A stretch of DNA of 32,433 bases from Chloroflexota bacterium (GTDB lineage: Bacteria; Chloroflexota; Limnocylindria; Limnocylindrales; CSP1-4), in the NCBI GenBank assembly GCA_013698095.1, contig JACCVQ010000078.1, forward strand, positions 1 to 32,433, read 5' to 3'. Position 1 is the stretch's first letter; the number at the start of each line of letters is the position of its first letter. Of this stretch, positions 1 to 8,970 are shown piece by piece. Both the position numbers and the translations under genes were made by a program. The notes below the pieces were generated by a model. It was not told the DNA's origin. It was given only the letters and a program-made list of their open reading frames with translations, and searched no databases.

Positions 1-80
1 ACCCGCCACCGGCGGTCGGCCCGGCACCGGGAGGCGCGCCAAAGCCCGCGATCGACCCGCCACCGGCGGTCGGCCCGGCA
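1..80 (+). repeat. 54-bp tandem direct repeat encoding 18 residues
   Basis: Bases 1-26 and 55-80 are identical over 26 bases, with a 54-base period, so each unit adds 18 residues in frame (PPPAVGPA at the start of each). The array continues beyond the left edge, so copy number is unknown. It is a coding repeat inside the Pro-rich part of the partial protein. Confidence 0.75.
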
Positions 81-269
81 GCGGCCTTCGAGCGCCGGCC
101 CTGGCTCGAACGCATCGGCCTGGCAGCGATCGCGCTCGTCATGGGCGCCATGTTCGGCCTCGTGGCCTTCGCCGCCGGCGCCGGTGGCGAATGGATCCTC
201 GCGGCGATGAGCGCAGTCGGTGCGTTCATGACCCTCGCGGTCGGCCTCTCGACCCTCGTTCGCGGCTGA
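1..269 (+). CDS. C-terminal end of a proline-rich membrane protein (partial)
   Basis: Reading from base 3, an open frame runs in from the left edge and stops at TGA 267-269, giving 88 visible residues. The first 29 or so are Pro/Ala/Gly-rich and contain an 18-residue repeat. After the charged stretch [11 protein letters not shown] come two hydrophobic segments (about residues 39-56 and 62-85) separated by a short Gly-rich, acidic turn, then a terminal Arg-Gly. This looks like a cytoplasmic or extracellular Pro-rich tail joined to a two-helix membrane hairpin. The start lies outside the window and I do not recognise a family. It precedes moxR on the same strand but is separated from it by 200 bases with its own promoter-like box. 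Confidence 0.6.
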   Translation, partial: PPPAVGPAPGGAPKPAIDPPPAVGPAAAFERRPWLERIGLAAIALVMGAMFGLVAFAAGAGGEWILAAMSAVGAFMTLAVGLSTLVRG

Positions 270-410
270 TTGCCCGGCAATCGGGAACGATTCCCACCGG
301 CGCGACGCCGATCTGGGTGACCGACGAACGCGCGACGCGTCGGAGACACCACACCGTCACAGTCGAGCGCGTCAGAGGGGAGATTGCGAACCTCTCCCGC
401 CGACGCGACG

Positions 411-416
411 TACTAT
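411..416 (+). promoter_or_regulatory. Probable -10 box of the moxR operon
   Basis: TACTAT fits TANNNT in an otherwise GC-rich region and would start transcription near 423, leaving a leader of about 47 bases that contains the AAGGAG site of moxR. I see no convincing -35 hexamer at 16-18 bases. Confidence 0.4.
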
Positions 417-469
417 CAGGCAAACCCCCGTCACTTGACCCTGCGTCCCACGATTCCCCAAGGAGCCCG

Positions 470-1474
470 ATGACCACCCTTGAGCAGACCGGAGAGAAGG
501 TCCTCGCCAACGTCGAACGAGTCATCGTCGGCAAGCATCACGAGGTCCGTCTTGCCCTCGTCGCGCTCCTCTGTCGCGGCCATCTCCTGATCGAGGATGT
601 GCCCGGCACCGGCAAGACCGTCCTCGCCAAGGCGATCGCCAAGAGTCTCGGCTGCAGCTTCCGCCGGATCCAGTTCACCCCGGACCTGCTGCCGTCGGAC
701 GTCACGGGACTGTCGATCTACAACCAGAAGACCCAGGAGTTCGAGTTCCGGCCGGGTCCGATCATGAGCCAGGTCGTCCTGGCCGACGAGATCAACCGCG
801 CGACGCCCAAGACCCAGTCGAGTCTTCTCGAGTCGATGGAGGAGCGCCAGGCGACGGTCGACGGGACCACCTACATGATGCCCGACCCGTTCCTCGTGAT
901 CGCGACCCAGAACCCGATCGAGTACGAGGGGACGTTCGCCCTCCCCGAGGCCCAGCTCGACCGGTTCATGCTCCGGATCCGGCTCGGCTACCCGCAGCCG
1001 CTCGAGGAGGTCATGATCCTCGACGAGCAGAAGCGGACGCACCCGCTCGACGACCTCGAGGTCGTGTGCTCGGTCGATGAGCTGCGCGGCATGCAGAACT
1101 CGATCCGCGACATCTACGTCGACTCGTCGGTCGCGGAATACATCGTGCGCCTCGTCGGCGCGACCCGTACCCACCCCGACGTGTACCTCGGCGCGTCGCC
1201 GCGCGGCTCGATCGCCCTGTACCGGGCGGGCCAGGCCCTCGCCGGCCTGATGGGCCGCGACTACGTGATCCCTGATGACATCAAGGCCCTCGCCGAGCCG
1301 GCGCTCGCCCACCGCCTGATCATCAAGACGAGCTCGTCGATCCACGACGTCCAGTCCGGCAACGTCGTCCGGGAGCTGCTCGACTCGATCCCGATCGACG
1401 GCATCCGCCCGACCGGCGGTCCTGGCGGGCCGCGGGCGATCAAGCCGGCCGGTCAGGGCGCGGCGAGCGCCTGA
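470..1474 (+). CDS. MoxR family AAA+ ATPase
   Basis: 334 residues, the usual MoxR length. Walker A is GTGKT inside [14 protein letters not shown] (about 42-55), Walker B is [10 protein letters not shown] (102-111) and sensor 1 is ATQNP (145-149). ATG 470 is chosen because AAGGAG lies at 460-465; the open frame continues upstream without coding character. MoxR proteins act as chaperone-like ATPases that help fold or load metal or cofactor onto partner proteins. The genes that follow (DUF58 with its VWA-like fold, transglutaminase) are the standard MoxR partners, so the three probably form one operon acting at the membrane. The exact client is unknown. Confidence 0.93.
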   Translation: MTTLEQTGEKVLANVERVIVGKHHEVRLALVALLCRGHLLIEDVPGTGKTVLAKAIAKSLGCSFRRIQFTPDLLPSDVTGLSIYNQKTQEFEFRPGPIMSQVVLADEINRATPKTQSSLLESMEERQATVDGTTYMMPDPFLVIATQNPIEYEGTFALPEAQLDRFMLRIRLGYPQPLEEVMILDEQKRTHPLDDLEVVCSVDELRGMQNSIRDIYVDSSVAEYIVRLVGATRTHPDVYLGASPRGSIALYRAGQALAGLMGRDYVIPDDIKALAEPALAHRLIIKTSSSIHDVQSGNVVRELLDSIPIDGIRPTGGPGGPRAIKPAGQGAASA

Positions 1475-1514
1475 ACCGGCCCGCGATTCAAGCGATTCGA
1501 GACGAGCGAGTCCG

Positions 1515-2768
1515 ATGATCCGTCGCTTCCAGCTCTTCGTGATCGCAGCGATCCTCCTGGTCGCGGCGTTCTCGACCGAGCTCGAGTTCCTCTTCTATCT
1601 CGTCTACCTCTCGATCCTGGTCGTCGGTGGCTCGTACATCCTCACCCGGCTCGGCCTGGCCGACCTCGAGGCCGGTTACGCGGTGAACCAGCTGACGGGC
1701 CATGTCGGCGAGCGGATCCAGATCACGTACACCCTCCGCAACACCAGCCGGCTACCCAAGCCGTGGCTGGAGATCCACAACCCGACGACCCTGCCGGGCG
1801 GACTCCCCGGGCGCGCCATCTCCCTGGGCTCGCGAGCCGAACGGTCGTGGCTGGTGCGGGCGCCCCTGACGCGACGCGGCCACTTCCGGGTGGAACCCCT
1901 CCAGATCCGGACCGGCGACCCCTTCGGCTTCTTCGAGGCGTCGGCGTCGGTCGGTCAGGGGGTTGCGGTGGTCGTCTATCCCCGGATCGAGCCGCTGCCC
2001 CTGTGGCGCCTGCCGGCGGCCAGCATCGAAGGCAGCCACGCGGCCCCGGAGCGGACCCTCCAGACGTCGCCTCTCGCGACCGCGGTCCGGCCCTATGCCC
2101 CGGGCGACAGCTTCAACCGAATCCACTGGAAGTCGACCGCCCGCCACGGCGAGATCCAGGTCAAGGAGTTCGAGCTGGAACAGACCGCTGACGCGTGGAT
2201 CTTCCTCGACCTCGAGCGCTCGGTCCAGGGCGGGCGTGGTGAAGACTCGAGTGTCGAGATCGCCGTCCGGGCAGCCGCGTCGGTCGCGGCCAAGGCCCTC
2301 CTCGAGAACCGCGCCGTCGGCATGACCGTCAACGGCCATCGCCAGGCCATCGTCCCGGCCGACCGCGGGGCCCGCCAGCACCTCAAGCTCATGCAGCTCC
2401 TCGCCGCCGTCGAGGGTGACGGGACCACGCCGTTGGCCGAGTCGCTCGTCGCGGCCGCCGGCCGGCTCCGAAGGGGAATGACCGCGATCGTGATCACCTC
2501 ATCGACCGATCGGGCCTGGGTCCGGCCGATCGCCGCGCTCCGGACCCGGGGGATCGGCTCGGTGGTCATCACGGTGGACGCCGACGCCGCCGACGCAGCC
2601 GCCCGGATCGAGCGGCGGCGCCTTGGCGAGTCGGTCCCCGAGCCGGATGCCGCCACGACCGAGCAGCGTGCCCAGCGGGCTCGGGCCCTCCGCCACGCCC
2701 TCGCCGAGTACGAGCTTCGGGTCCACGTCCTGACGCCGGGGCGATCGATCGCCGAGGCACTGACATGA
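1515..2768 (+). CDS. DUF58 domain membrane protein
   Basis: 417 residues. Two N-terminal membrane helices (about 5-20 and 24-43) precede a soluble region. The DUF58 signature is RPYAPGDSFNRIHWKSTARHG followed by VKEFE (about 194-220), and further on comes a Rossmann/VWA-like part (DAWIFLDLE, MTAIVITSS). The start ATG 1515 lies 40 bases after moxR with only a weak purine-rich site (GAGCGAG). Its stop overlaps the transglutaminase start as ATGA (2765-2768), so translation is probably coupled. The family is nearly always linked to MoxR; its biochemical role is unknown. Confidence 0.92.
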   Translation: MIRRFQLFVIAAILLVAAFSTELEFLFYLVYLSILVVGGSYILTRLGLADLEAGYAVNQLTGHVGERIQITYTLRNTSRLPKPWLEIHNPTTLPGGLPGRAISLGSRAERSWLVRAPLTRRGHFRVEPLQIRTGDPFGFFEASASVGQGVAVVVYPRIEPLPLWRLPAASIEGSHAAPERTLQTSPLATAVRPYAPGDSFNRIHWKSTARHGEIQVKEFELEQTADAWIFLDLERSVQGGRGEDSSVEIAVRAAASVAAKALLENRAVGMTVNGHRQAIVPADRGARQHLKLMQLLAAVEGDGTTPLAESLVAAAGRLRRGMTAIVITSSTDRAWVRPIAALRTRGIGSVVITVDADAADAAARIERRRLGESVPEPDAATTEQRAQRARALRHALAEYELRVHVLTPGRSIAEALT

Positions 2769-5068
2769 CCGCCGCGCTGCGAGCCCGTCTCGGCGCCGCC
2801 CCGGCCGAGGGCTGGATCAGCCTCGCCCTCGTCGCGGTCCTCGCCCTGTCCGTCGCCTGGTCCATCGATGACTCCGCCCTCGTCCTTGGCCGGGGCGCAT
2901 GGACCGACTTCCTGCCGTGGGTGACGCTGCTCGGCGTCGCGGCCGGGTTCATCGGCGCCCGGGCCCACTGGAACCGACCGGTCGCGCACCTCATCGGGGC
3001 GGCATTCGCTGCGCTGATCGTGCCCTTGATCGCGGGCGGCATCCTCGAGCCTGGCGCCTCGCCGGCCGGTCGCTACGAGGCGACGGCGACCGCGACGTTG
3101 AACGCGTTCCTGGACTTCGCGATCCGGGACCTGCGGGTGACTCGTGAGACCGGTCACTACATGCTCGTCCTGGGGATGCTGTGCTGGGCCAACGGCCAGT
3201 TCGCCGCGTCGGCGATCTTCCGTCATGGCCGCCCGCTCGGCCCGATCATCGTCCTCGGCACGGTCCTCGTTGCGAACATGTCGGGCACCACCAAGAGCCA
3301 CCTCTGGCTGCTCGTGCTGTTCACGATGGCGGCGCTGCTCCTGTTGACCCGGCTCCACGCCCTCGACGAGCGCGCGACGTGGGTCCGCCGCCGGATCGGC
3401 GATCCGGCGACGGTCGGCTCGCTCTACCTCCGCGGTGGAACGGTCTTCATCATGATCGCGATCTTCGGGGCGTTGACCCTCACCGCCAGCGCACGCTCCG
3501 CCCCGCTGGCGGGCTTCTGGGACGATGCCCGGCCGGCGCTCATCTCGATCAGCCAGTGGCTTCAGCGGATCGTGCCCGCGGCACCGGACAGCGTCTCGCT
3601 CGGCGTCCCGTCGTTCGGCCAGCAGGTCACGATCGGCGGTGTCTGGTCGACGAGCGACGAGCTGGCGCTGACGATCCGACGGGCACCCGGTGACGATCGC
3701 CGGGTCTACTGGCGGGCGACCACGTACGACGAATTTGCGCTCCGGACGTGGAACACCTCGACGCCCGACCAGGCGCAACGACTGGCCGGCGACCCCCTTC
3801 TCGCCGGTACGCTCGATGCGATCCTGGACACCTCGGCCCGGACGCCGCAAGTCTTCCAGATCCAGCCCGCAGGCAACCTGTTCGGGGTCGCGTTCAGCCC
3901 GATCGATCCGCTGTCGATCGACCGCGACGTCGACGTCAACCTGTCCGGCGCGAACGGCTACCTCCATTCGATCGAGATCGAGGCGGGCGCCGGGTACACG
4001 GTGACCGCCGCTCTGCCCACGATCGCCGACCAGCCCGGAGGCCTGACGGAGAATCGGCTCCGCGCAGCGGGGCAGGACTACCCGCCCTCGGTCACCGCTC
4101 GGTACCTCGGCGTGCCGGACGGTGCAATGGGCCCCGCGGCCGATCAGCTGTTGGCCGACCTGGAGGCCAGGGTCAAGGCGGCCGGCAAGGACAACCCGTT
4201 CGACTTCGCGACCGCGATCGTCAACGAGCTCCAGTCGTCCAGGTACCGCTACTCCACGAACGTCCTCGGCGTGTGCGACGACAGCAGCTCCATCGTCGAG
4301 TGCTTCGCTGTGCACAAGACCGGGTATTGCGAGCACTACGCCAGCACGATGGTCATCCTCCTGCGCGAGCACGGCATTCCGGCTCGGTTGGTCGAGGGCT
4401 TCCTGCCGGGCGGGGACCTCGACGTCGCGACCGGCATCGAGACGATTCGGACGTCAGCCGCTCACGCCTGGGTCGAGGCCTACTTTCCGGGTTTCGGCTG
4501 GCACCTGTTCGATCCGACGGGCGGTGGGCGGGCCGATCCCGAGGCGCTCCCGGTCGGCACGGCGGTGCCGCTCGCGACGCCGCGGCCGACGCCGTCGTTC
4601 GGAATCTCGAGCTTCGATCCGCGTGATCGCGATCCCACGGCCCGCCCGGGCGTGCTCCCACCTGGCTCCGGCGGCCCGCGGAGCGACAACCCAGCGATCG
4701 CGGTCGCGATCGCGGTGGCGCTCCTCGCCGCGGTTCTCCTCATTGCGTTCGCGGTCTGGCGGCGCGGGCCGCGTGGAGCGACGACGCCCGAGGGCGTCTA
4801 CGCCTCGGTGACGGGGCTGGCTCGTCGCTTCGGGTTCGGGCCGCGGCCCACCCAGACTGCGTTCGAGTACGCGACCGCGCTGGGCGAGATCCTGCCCGCG
4901 GTCCGGCCCGAGCTCCAGACGGTCGCGTCGGCCAAGGTCGAGGTGGCTTACGGCCGGCGTGAGCTCGGCGACGACCGGATCCGGGCCCTGCGCGACTCGT
5001 ACCGGCGCTTGCGGGTCTCGCTCCTCCGGCTGGCCCTCCGCCGCGGTGACCGGCGCCGGATGCGCTAA
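2765..5068 (+). CDS. TgpA-like transglutaminase-core membrane protein
   Basis: 767 residues. An N-terminal block of about six to seven membrane helices (roughly 15-250) is followed by an extracytoplasmic region with the transglutaminase core. The catalytic triad is visible as Cys522 in GYCEHYAS, His567 in SAAHAWVEA and Asp583 in HLFDPTGG. A Pro/Thr-rich linker leads to a single helix (about 640-665) and a short cytoplasmic DUF4129-like tail (about 675-755). This order (DUF3488 helices, transglutaminase, DUF4129) is that of TgpA/YebA proteins. ATG 2765 overlaps the DUF58 stop. All catalytic residues are present, so it is probably active on an envelope substrate that cannot be named. It ends 13 bases from the convergent phosphatase gene. 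Confidence 0.92.
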   Translation: MTAALRARLGAAPAEGWISLALVAVLALSVAWSIDDSALVLGRGAWTDFLPWVTLLGVAAGFIGARAHWNRPVAHLIGAAFAALIVPLIAGGILEPGASPAGRYEATATATLNAFLDFAIRDLRVTRETGHYMLVLGMLCWANGQFAASAIFRHGRPLGPIIVLGTVLVANMSGTTKSHLWLLVLFTMAALLLLTRLHALDERATWVRRRIGDPATVGSLYLRGGTVFIMIAIFGALTLTASARSAPLAGFWDDARPALISISQWLQRIVPAAPDSVSLGVPSFGQQVTIGGVWSTSDELALTIRRAPGDDRRVYWRATTYDEFALRTWNTSTPDQAQRLAGDPLLAGTLDAILDTSARTPQVFQIQPAGNLFGVAFSPIDPLSIDRDVDVNLSGANGYLHSIEIEAGAGYTVTAALPTIADQPGGLTENRLRAAGQDYPPSVTARYLGVPDGAMGPAADQLLADLEARVKAAGKDNPFDFATAIVNELQSSRYRYSTNVLGVCDDSSSIVECFAVHKTGYCEHYASTMVILLREHGIPARLVEGFLPGGDLDVATGIETIRTSAAHAWVEAYFPGFGWHLFDPTGGGRADPEALPVGTAVPLATPRPTPSFGISSFDPRDRDPTARPGVLPPGSGGPRSDNPAIAVAIAVALLAAVLLIAFAVWRRGPRGATTPEGVYASVTGLARRFGFGPRPTQTAFEYATALGEILPAVRPELQTVASAKVEVAYGRRELGDDRIRALRDSYRRLRVSLLRLALRRGDRRRMR

Positions 5069-5081
5069 CGGCTCCCGCTGC

Positions 5082-5900
5082 CTACAGGGCCCCGGAGCGG
5101 GCTCGCTCGTCGCTGGCTGCCTGGGCCTCGTCATCCAGCAGGCCCGTCAGATGCTCGGTGAGGTTCATCGCCCGGATCACCGGCCGACCCGCGCGGATCT
5201 CGAGGACCGTGATCCCGCACAGGTCGGACGTCCACATCCAGAACCGTTCGAGGGGCAGGTCGAACAAGGTCAGCAGGAGGACCTTGAACACGCCGTCATG
5301 GCCGACGAGGACTGTCCACGGCTGGTCGAGGTCACCGTCGCGGTAGCCGGCCACCTGGGGAGCCTGGATCGAGCCCGGCCGGCCGGCCGCCTGGAGCTCG
5401 GCCAGCAGATCGGCGATCCCTGGGGCAACGCGCTCACGGACCTCCGCCAGGCGCTCGCCGCCAGGCGCCCAGGCGAGGGTTGGGGTCCGCCGCCAGCGAG
5501 CCAGGAGCTCGCCGTGACGGGCGGTGATCTCGTCGGCAGGCACGCCTTCCCAGTCGCCCTGGCCGATCTCGAGGAACCGCTCGTCGGAGCGGAGAGGGAT
5601 CGACGTCGCGAACGCCCCGGGCGCGGCCGCGGCGTCGCGGATCGCTGCCGCGGTCTCGGCCGCTCGGCCCAACGGCGAGTGGACGATCGCGAGTGGCGAG
5701 CCGACCGGCAGAGGCAGGGCCGGGGGATCGAGCGGCCGGGCCAGGCGACGCGCGATGAGAGCCGCCTGGCGCCGTCCGGTTGCGGACAGCGGCGTCTCGA
5801 GCCGGCCCTGGAAGCGCCGCTCCACGATCGCCTCGGATTCGCCGTGCCGGACGAGGACCAGAGTGGCGTCGAGGTCGGTCGGGATCTCGAGCGGCGTCAT
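5082..5900 (-). CDS. Histidine phosphatase family protein, possible phosphoserine phosphatase
   Basis: 272 residues. The phosphoglycerate-mutase-like fold is shown by LVRHGES with nucleophile His19, FQGRLETPLSATGRRQA (30-46), Arg79 in HSPLGRA, the EIGQGDWEG block (111-119) and the second catalytic His201 in VLVGHDGVFK. The ATG at 5900 is 17 bases after the serA stop, so it is the third gene of the minus operon with the class V aminotransferase and serA. Metal-independent phosphoserine phosphatases of this family are known from Hydrogenobacter thermophilus and would complete serine synthesis here; that role rests on context. Alternatives are a phosphoglycerate mutase-like, alpha-ribazole or sugar-phosphate phosphatase. 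Confidence 0.85.
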   Translation of the reverse strand: MTPLEIPTDLDATLVLVRHGESEAIVERRFQGRLETPLSATGRRQAALIARRLARPLDPPALPLPVGSPLAIVHSPLGRAAETAAAIRDAAAAPGAFATSIPLRSDERFLEIGQGDWEGVPADEITARHGELLARWRRTPTLAWAPGGERLAEVRERVAPGIADLLAELQAAGRPGSIQAPQVAGYRDGDLDQPWTVLVGHDGVFKVLLLTLFDLPLERFWMWTSDLCGITVLEIRAGRPVIRAMNLTEHLTGLLDDEAQAASDERARSGAL

Positions 5901-5917
5901 TGGTCGGGGTGAGCCGG

Positions 5918-7504
5918 TCAGCGGTCGCGACCGAGGCGGATCGTCCAGAGCTCGATGACCGCCTCCTGGCTGCGGATCGCGTCGGCGACCTCGGGCGGGA
6001 CGTCCTCGTCGAGCGCGAGGACCATCAGCGCATCGGCCCGCGGCGCGCTCCGCCCGACATGCATTGCGCTGATGTTCACGTCGGCCTCGCCGAGGATCTG
6101 GCCGATCCGACCGATCATCCCGGGCCGATCTCTGTGGTTGGTGATCAACATCACGTCGGCCGGTTCCACGTCGAGGCGGTAGGCATCCAGGCGGGTCAGG
6201 CGCTGTTCGCCGCCGGCAACGGTGCCTGCGACCGTCGTCGTCCGGTTGCCGCTCTCGCCGCTCAGCGTGATCTGGGCCGCGTACCCACCCGCGTCGGGCG
6301 TCTTGCGCTCGACGACCGTGATCCCGCGCGCCTTGGCGAGTGACGCGGCATTCACGAGGTTCACCCGTTGCGTCGTGGAGGTCTCGATCATCCCGCGGAG
6401 CACCGCTGCGGTCAGCGGCGTGGCGTCGTAGGCGGCGAGCTCGCCGGCGATCTCGAGGGTCACCGTCCGGACGCCACGCCGGGCGAACTGGGCGAAGAAC
6501 CGGCCGAGCATCTCGGCGAGTGGCAGGTATGGCGCGATCGCCCGGGCCGTCTCGGGGGTGAGCAGGGGAGCGTTGACGGCGTAGCGGGCCGAGCGCCCGG
6601 CGAGGACGTCGAGGACCTGGTCGGCGACCTCCTCGGCGACGAGGACCTGGGCTTCGGCGGTCGACGCCCCGAGGTGCGGGGTGAGGAGCGTGTTGGGGGC
6701 ATCGAGGAGCGGCGACCCGGTCGGCGGCTCGGTCTCGAAGACGTCGATCCCGGCGCCGCCGAGCCGGCCGTCGCACAGCGCATCGGCGACCGCCGCCTCG
6801 TCGAGCACGCCGCCCCGGGCGACGTTCAGGACGATCGCCCCGGGCTTCATCCGGTCGAGCTGGTCCTTGCCGATGAGGCCGCGCGTCGAGCGCGTCAACG
6901 GGACGTGGACGGAGATGACGTCGGATCGCTCGATCAGCGCGTCGAAGCCGACGAGCTCGACGCCATGGTGAGCGGCCTGCTCGGCGGTCACGAATGGATC
7001 TGACGCAAGGACCGTCATCTCCATGGCGACAGCCCGGGCGGCGATGGCCTGGCCGATCTTGCCGAGCCCGACGATTCCGAGCGTCCGACCGCGGAGCTCG
7101 AGCCCCGTGAACTGGGCCCGCTTCCATTCGCCCCGCCGGATCGACGCGTCGGCCGCGGCAACCTTGCGGGCGACGCCGTAGAGCAGGGCGAAGGTGTGCT
7201 CGGCGGCCGCGATCGTGTTGCCCGTCGGGGCATTGACGACGGTGATCCCGGCCGCGGTCGCGGCGTCGAGGTCGACGTTGTCGACGCCGACTCCGGCTCG
7301 GCCGACGACCTGGAGTCGGCTGCCGGCCGCCGCGATCACCGCGGCATCGACCTGGACCTGGCTGCGGACGACGAGCGCGTCGTAGCCGGGCAGGATCGAG
7401 CACAGTTCGTCCGGGCTGATCCCCGGGCGCTCGTCCACGTCGTGGGCGGCGCGGAGTCGTTCGATGCCCTCGCGGGCGATCGGCTCGGCGACGAGGATTC
7501 TCAC
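5918..7504 (-). CDS. serA: D-3-phosphoglycerate dehydrogenase
   Basis: 528 residues, the length of long-form SerA with an intervening and an ACT domain. It oxidises 3-phosphoglycerate to 3-phosphohydroxypyruvate with NAD, the first step of serine synthesis. The NAD-binding loop is GLGKIG (146-151). The catalytic residues are Arg230 in NVARGGVLDE, Glu259 in FETEPP and His277 in TPHLGAS. The allosteric substrate-binding domain follows (about 315-445), and the C-terminal ACT domain begins at VMLITNHRDRPGMIG (about 455), suggesting serine feedback. The start is GTG 7504, overlapping the stop of the aminotransferase gene (GTGA), so translation is probably coupled. A longer open frame upstream is antisense-like and not part of the gene. 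Confidence 0.95.
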   Translation of the reverse strand: MRILVAEPIAREGIERLRAAHDVDERPGISPDELCSILPGYDALVVRSQVQVDAAVIAAAGSRLQVVGRAGVGVDNVDLDAATAAGITVVNAPTGNTIAAAEHTFALLYGVARKVAAADASIRRGEWKRAQFTGLELRGRTLGIVGLGKIGQAIAARAVAMEMTVLASDPFVTAEQAAHHGVELVGFDALIERSDVISVHVPLTRSTRGLIGKDQLDRMKPGAIVLNVARGGVLDEAAVADALCDGRLGGAGIDVFETEPPTGSPLLDAPNTLLTPHLGASTAEAQVLVAEEVADQVLDVLAGRSARYAVNAPLLTPETARAIAPYLPLAEMLGRFFAQFARRGVRTVTLEIAGELAAYDATPLTAAVLRGMIETSTTQRVNLVNAASLAKARGITVVERKTPDAGGYAAQITLSGESGNRTTTVAGTVAGGEQRLTRLDAYRLDVEPADVMLITNHRDRPGMIGRIGQILGEADVNISAMHVGRSAPRADALMVLALDEDVPPEVADAIRSQEAVIELWTIRLGRDR

Positions 7505-8718
7505 GCGGGGACGGCGGCCCGGTCGGCCTCGCTCGGCGCGGGAGACGTCGTGGGGACGGCGGCAGTCTGGACCGCGAGCGCCGCCGCCTGCGCCGCGGCG
7601 ACCGCCGTGCCGGGCTCGATCCGGCGGCCCTGCTCGGCGGCGACGCGCTCGAGCACGGCGATCGCGTCGAGGATCTCGCCAACCGTCACCGAGCCGAGGT
7701 GACCGAGCCGGAAGATCTTGCCGGTGAGCTTGCCCTGGCCACCGGCGAGGACGACGCCGTGGCTCTTGATCGCGGTGTTGAACGGCTTCCAGTCGTGCCC
7801 GGCCGGGAGGTTCGCCGCGGTCACGGTCTTGCTGGCATTGGCCGGATCCGCGAACAGGGCGAAGCCGAGGGCGGTCAGGCCGGCGCGGGCGGCCGCTGCA
7901 CACGCCTCGTGCCGGGCGAAGACGTTGTCCTTGCCCTCGGCGTGCATCAGGCGGATCCCCTCGTCGACCTGGTAGACGACCCCGATCGCCGGCGTGAACG
8001 GTGTCTGACCGAGCGCCGCCGATTCGCGGTGGGAGCGGAGGTCGAGGTAGAACCGCGGCATCTTTGCGGTCTCCGTCGCGGCCCAGCCACGTTCCGACGC
8101 CGCGATCATCGCGAGGCCGGGGGCCGCCATCCACGCCTTCTGCGAGCCCGTCACGACCAGGTCAACGCCCCACGCGTCCATCTCGAACGGGACTGCGCCA
8201 AGACCCGACACGCTGTCGACGAGGATGAGCGTGTCCGGCGACGTCTCCCGGGCCGCGGCCGCAAGGTCCCGGATCGGGTTCATCACCCCGGTCGACGTCT
8301 CGTTGTGGGTGAGCAGGACCGCTCGGTATCCGGGATCGGAGGTCAGTGCCTCGCGGACGGCCTGCGGATCCGCCGCCTGGCCCCACTCGACGTCGAGCTT
8401 GGTGACGTCGGCGCCGTAGATTCCGGCGATCTTCGCGAACCTGTCGCCGAAGCTGCCGATCGAGACGGCCAGGACGCGGTCACCCGGCGACAACGTGTTG
8501 ACGACGGCCGCCTCGAGCCCGCCGGAGCCGGCGCAGGTCAGCATCGCGACGTCCTGGGTCGTCCCGAAGAACGGCTTCATCCCGTCGAGGATCCGGCCGA
8601 GCATCGCGGCGAACTCCGGGCCGCGGTGGTTGATCATCTGGCGGCCGCCGGCCTCGCGGACGGACGGTGGCAGGGCGGTCGGTCCGGGGATCCGGAGGTT
8701 GGGCTCGAAGCGGTCCAC
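7501..8718 (-). CDS. Class V aminotransferase (serine-glyoxylate/alanine-glyoxylate type), candidate phosphoserine aminotransferase
   Basis: 405 residues. This is a PLP fold-type I enzyme of the SGAT/PucG group. It begins NLRIPGPTALP, has CAGSGGLEA (62-70) for phosphate binding, LVDSVSGLG with the PLP-binding Asp (166-174), and the Schiff-base lysine K194 in TGSQKAWM. The C-terminal 30 residues are Ala-rich and look dispensable. GTG 8718 is chosen because GAGGAG lies at 8726-8731, 7 bases upstream; the frame extends further but without family similarity. It is the first gene of an operon with serA, overlapping it by GTGA. Direct coupling to serA argues for 3-phosphohydroxypyruvate transamination; serine-glyoxylate or alanine-glyoxylate transamination remains possible. 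Confidence 0.9.
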   Translation of the reverse strand: MDRFEPNLRIPGPTALPPSVREAGGRQMINHRGPEFAAMLGRILDGMKPFFGTTQDVAMLTCAGSGGLEAAVVNTLSPGDRVLAVSIGSFGDRFAKIAGIYGADVTKLDVEWGQAADPQAVREALTSDPGYRAVLLTHNETSTGVMNPIRDLAAAARETSPDTLILVDSVSGLGAVPFEMDAWGVDLVVTGSQKAWMAAPGLAMIAASERGWAATETAKMPRFYLDLRSHRESAALGQTPFTPAIGVVYQVDEGIRLMHAEGKDNVFARHEACAAAARAGLTALGFALFADPANASKTVTAANLPAGHDWKPFNTAIKSHGVVLAGGQGKLTGKIFRLGHLGSVTVGEILDAIAVLERVAAEQGRRIEPGTAVAAAQAAALAVQTAAVPTTSPAPSEADRAAVPA

Positions 8719-8970
8719 TGGGAGTCTCCTCGGGGGCGCGATCGGCGCGGCGGGCGCGCGGGCAGGACGAAACGGCGACGGTCGTCCGATGGTCGCAGAA
8801 CTGCCCGGATCGTGCTCGGTCCCGGTCGCCGTGACCGCCTGCGGGTTCGACCAGACGAAGCCCGGTACGATCACGACGCGCCGCCGATTTTTCGTCGGCG
8901 TCCTCGAGCGTCGCATCGGTGGACCCCCAACCGTCCACCCTCGACCCCAGACCGCCCGGAGCACTGCCCC
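8719..8970. other. Divergent intergenic region between the serine operon and the C39 peptidase gene
   Basis: These 252 bases hold the leaders of two divergent genes. A perfect 6-bp stem (8882-8887 with 8895-8900) encloses a seven-base loop with five T in a row on the plus strand. TACGAT at 8866-8871 could be a plus-strand -10 box for the peptidase gene, about 100 bases before its start, but there is no good -35. GAGGAG (minus, 8726-8731) is the ribosome site of the aminotransferase gene. I see no known riboswitch. Confidence 0.35.

Noticed and set aside
283..295. Short inverted repeat GGGAA-CGA-TTCCC as terminator of the first partial gene.
   Set aside because: Only five base pairs and no T-tract.
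2093..4372. Very long minus-strand open frame opposite the DUF58 and transglutaminase genes (also similar ones at 431-1345, 22554-24737, 26765-28393 and 29129-30649).
   Set aside because: They are Arg/Asp/Gly-rich translations without domains, lie opposite well-supported genes and follow from third-position GC bias.
5901..8134. Possible fusion of the phosphatase or serA with upstream coding sequence, since both frames stay open far upstream.
   Set aside because: The upstream translations have no domain similarity; the GTGA overlap and family N-termini fix separate starts at 5900 and 7504.
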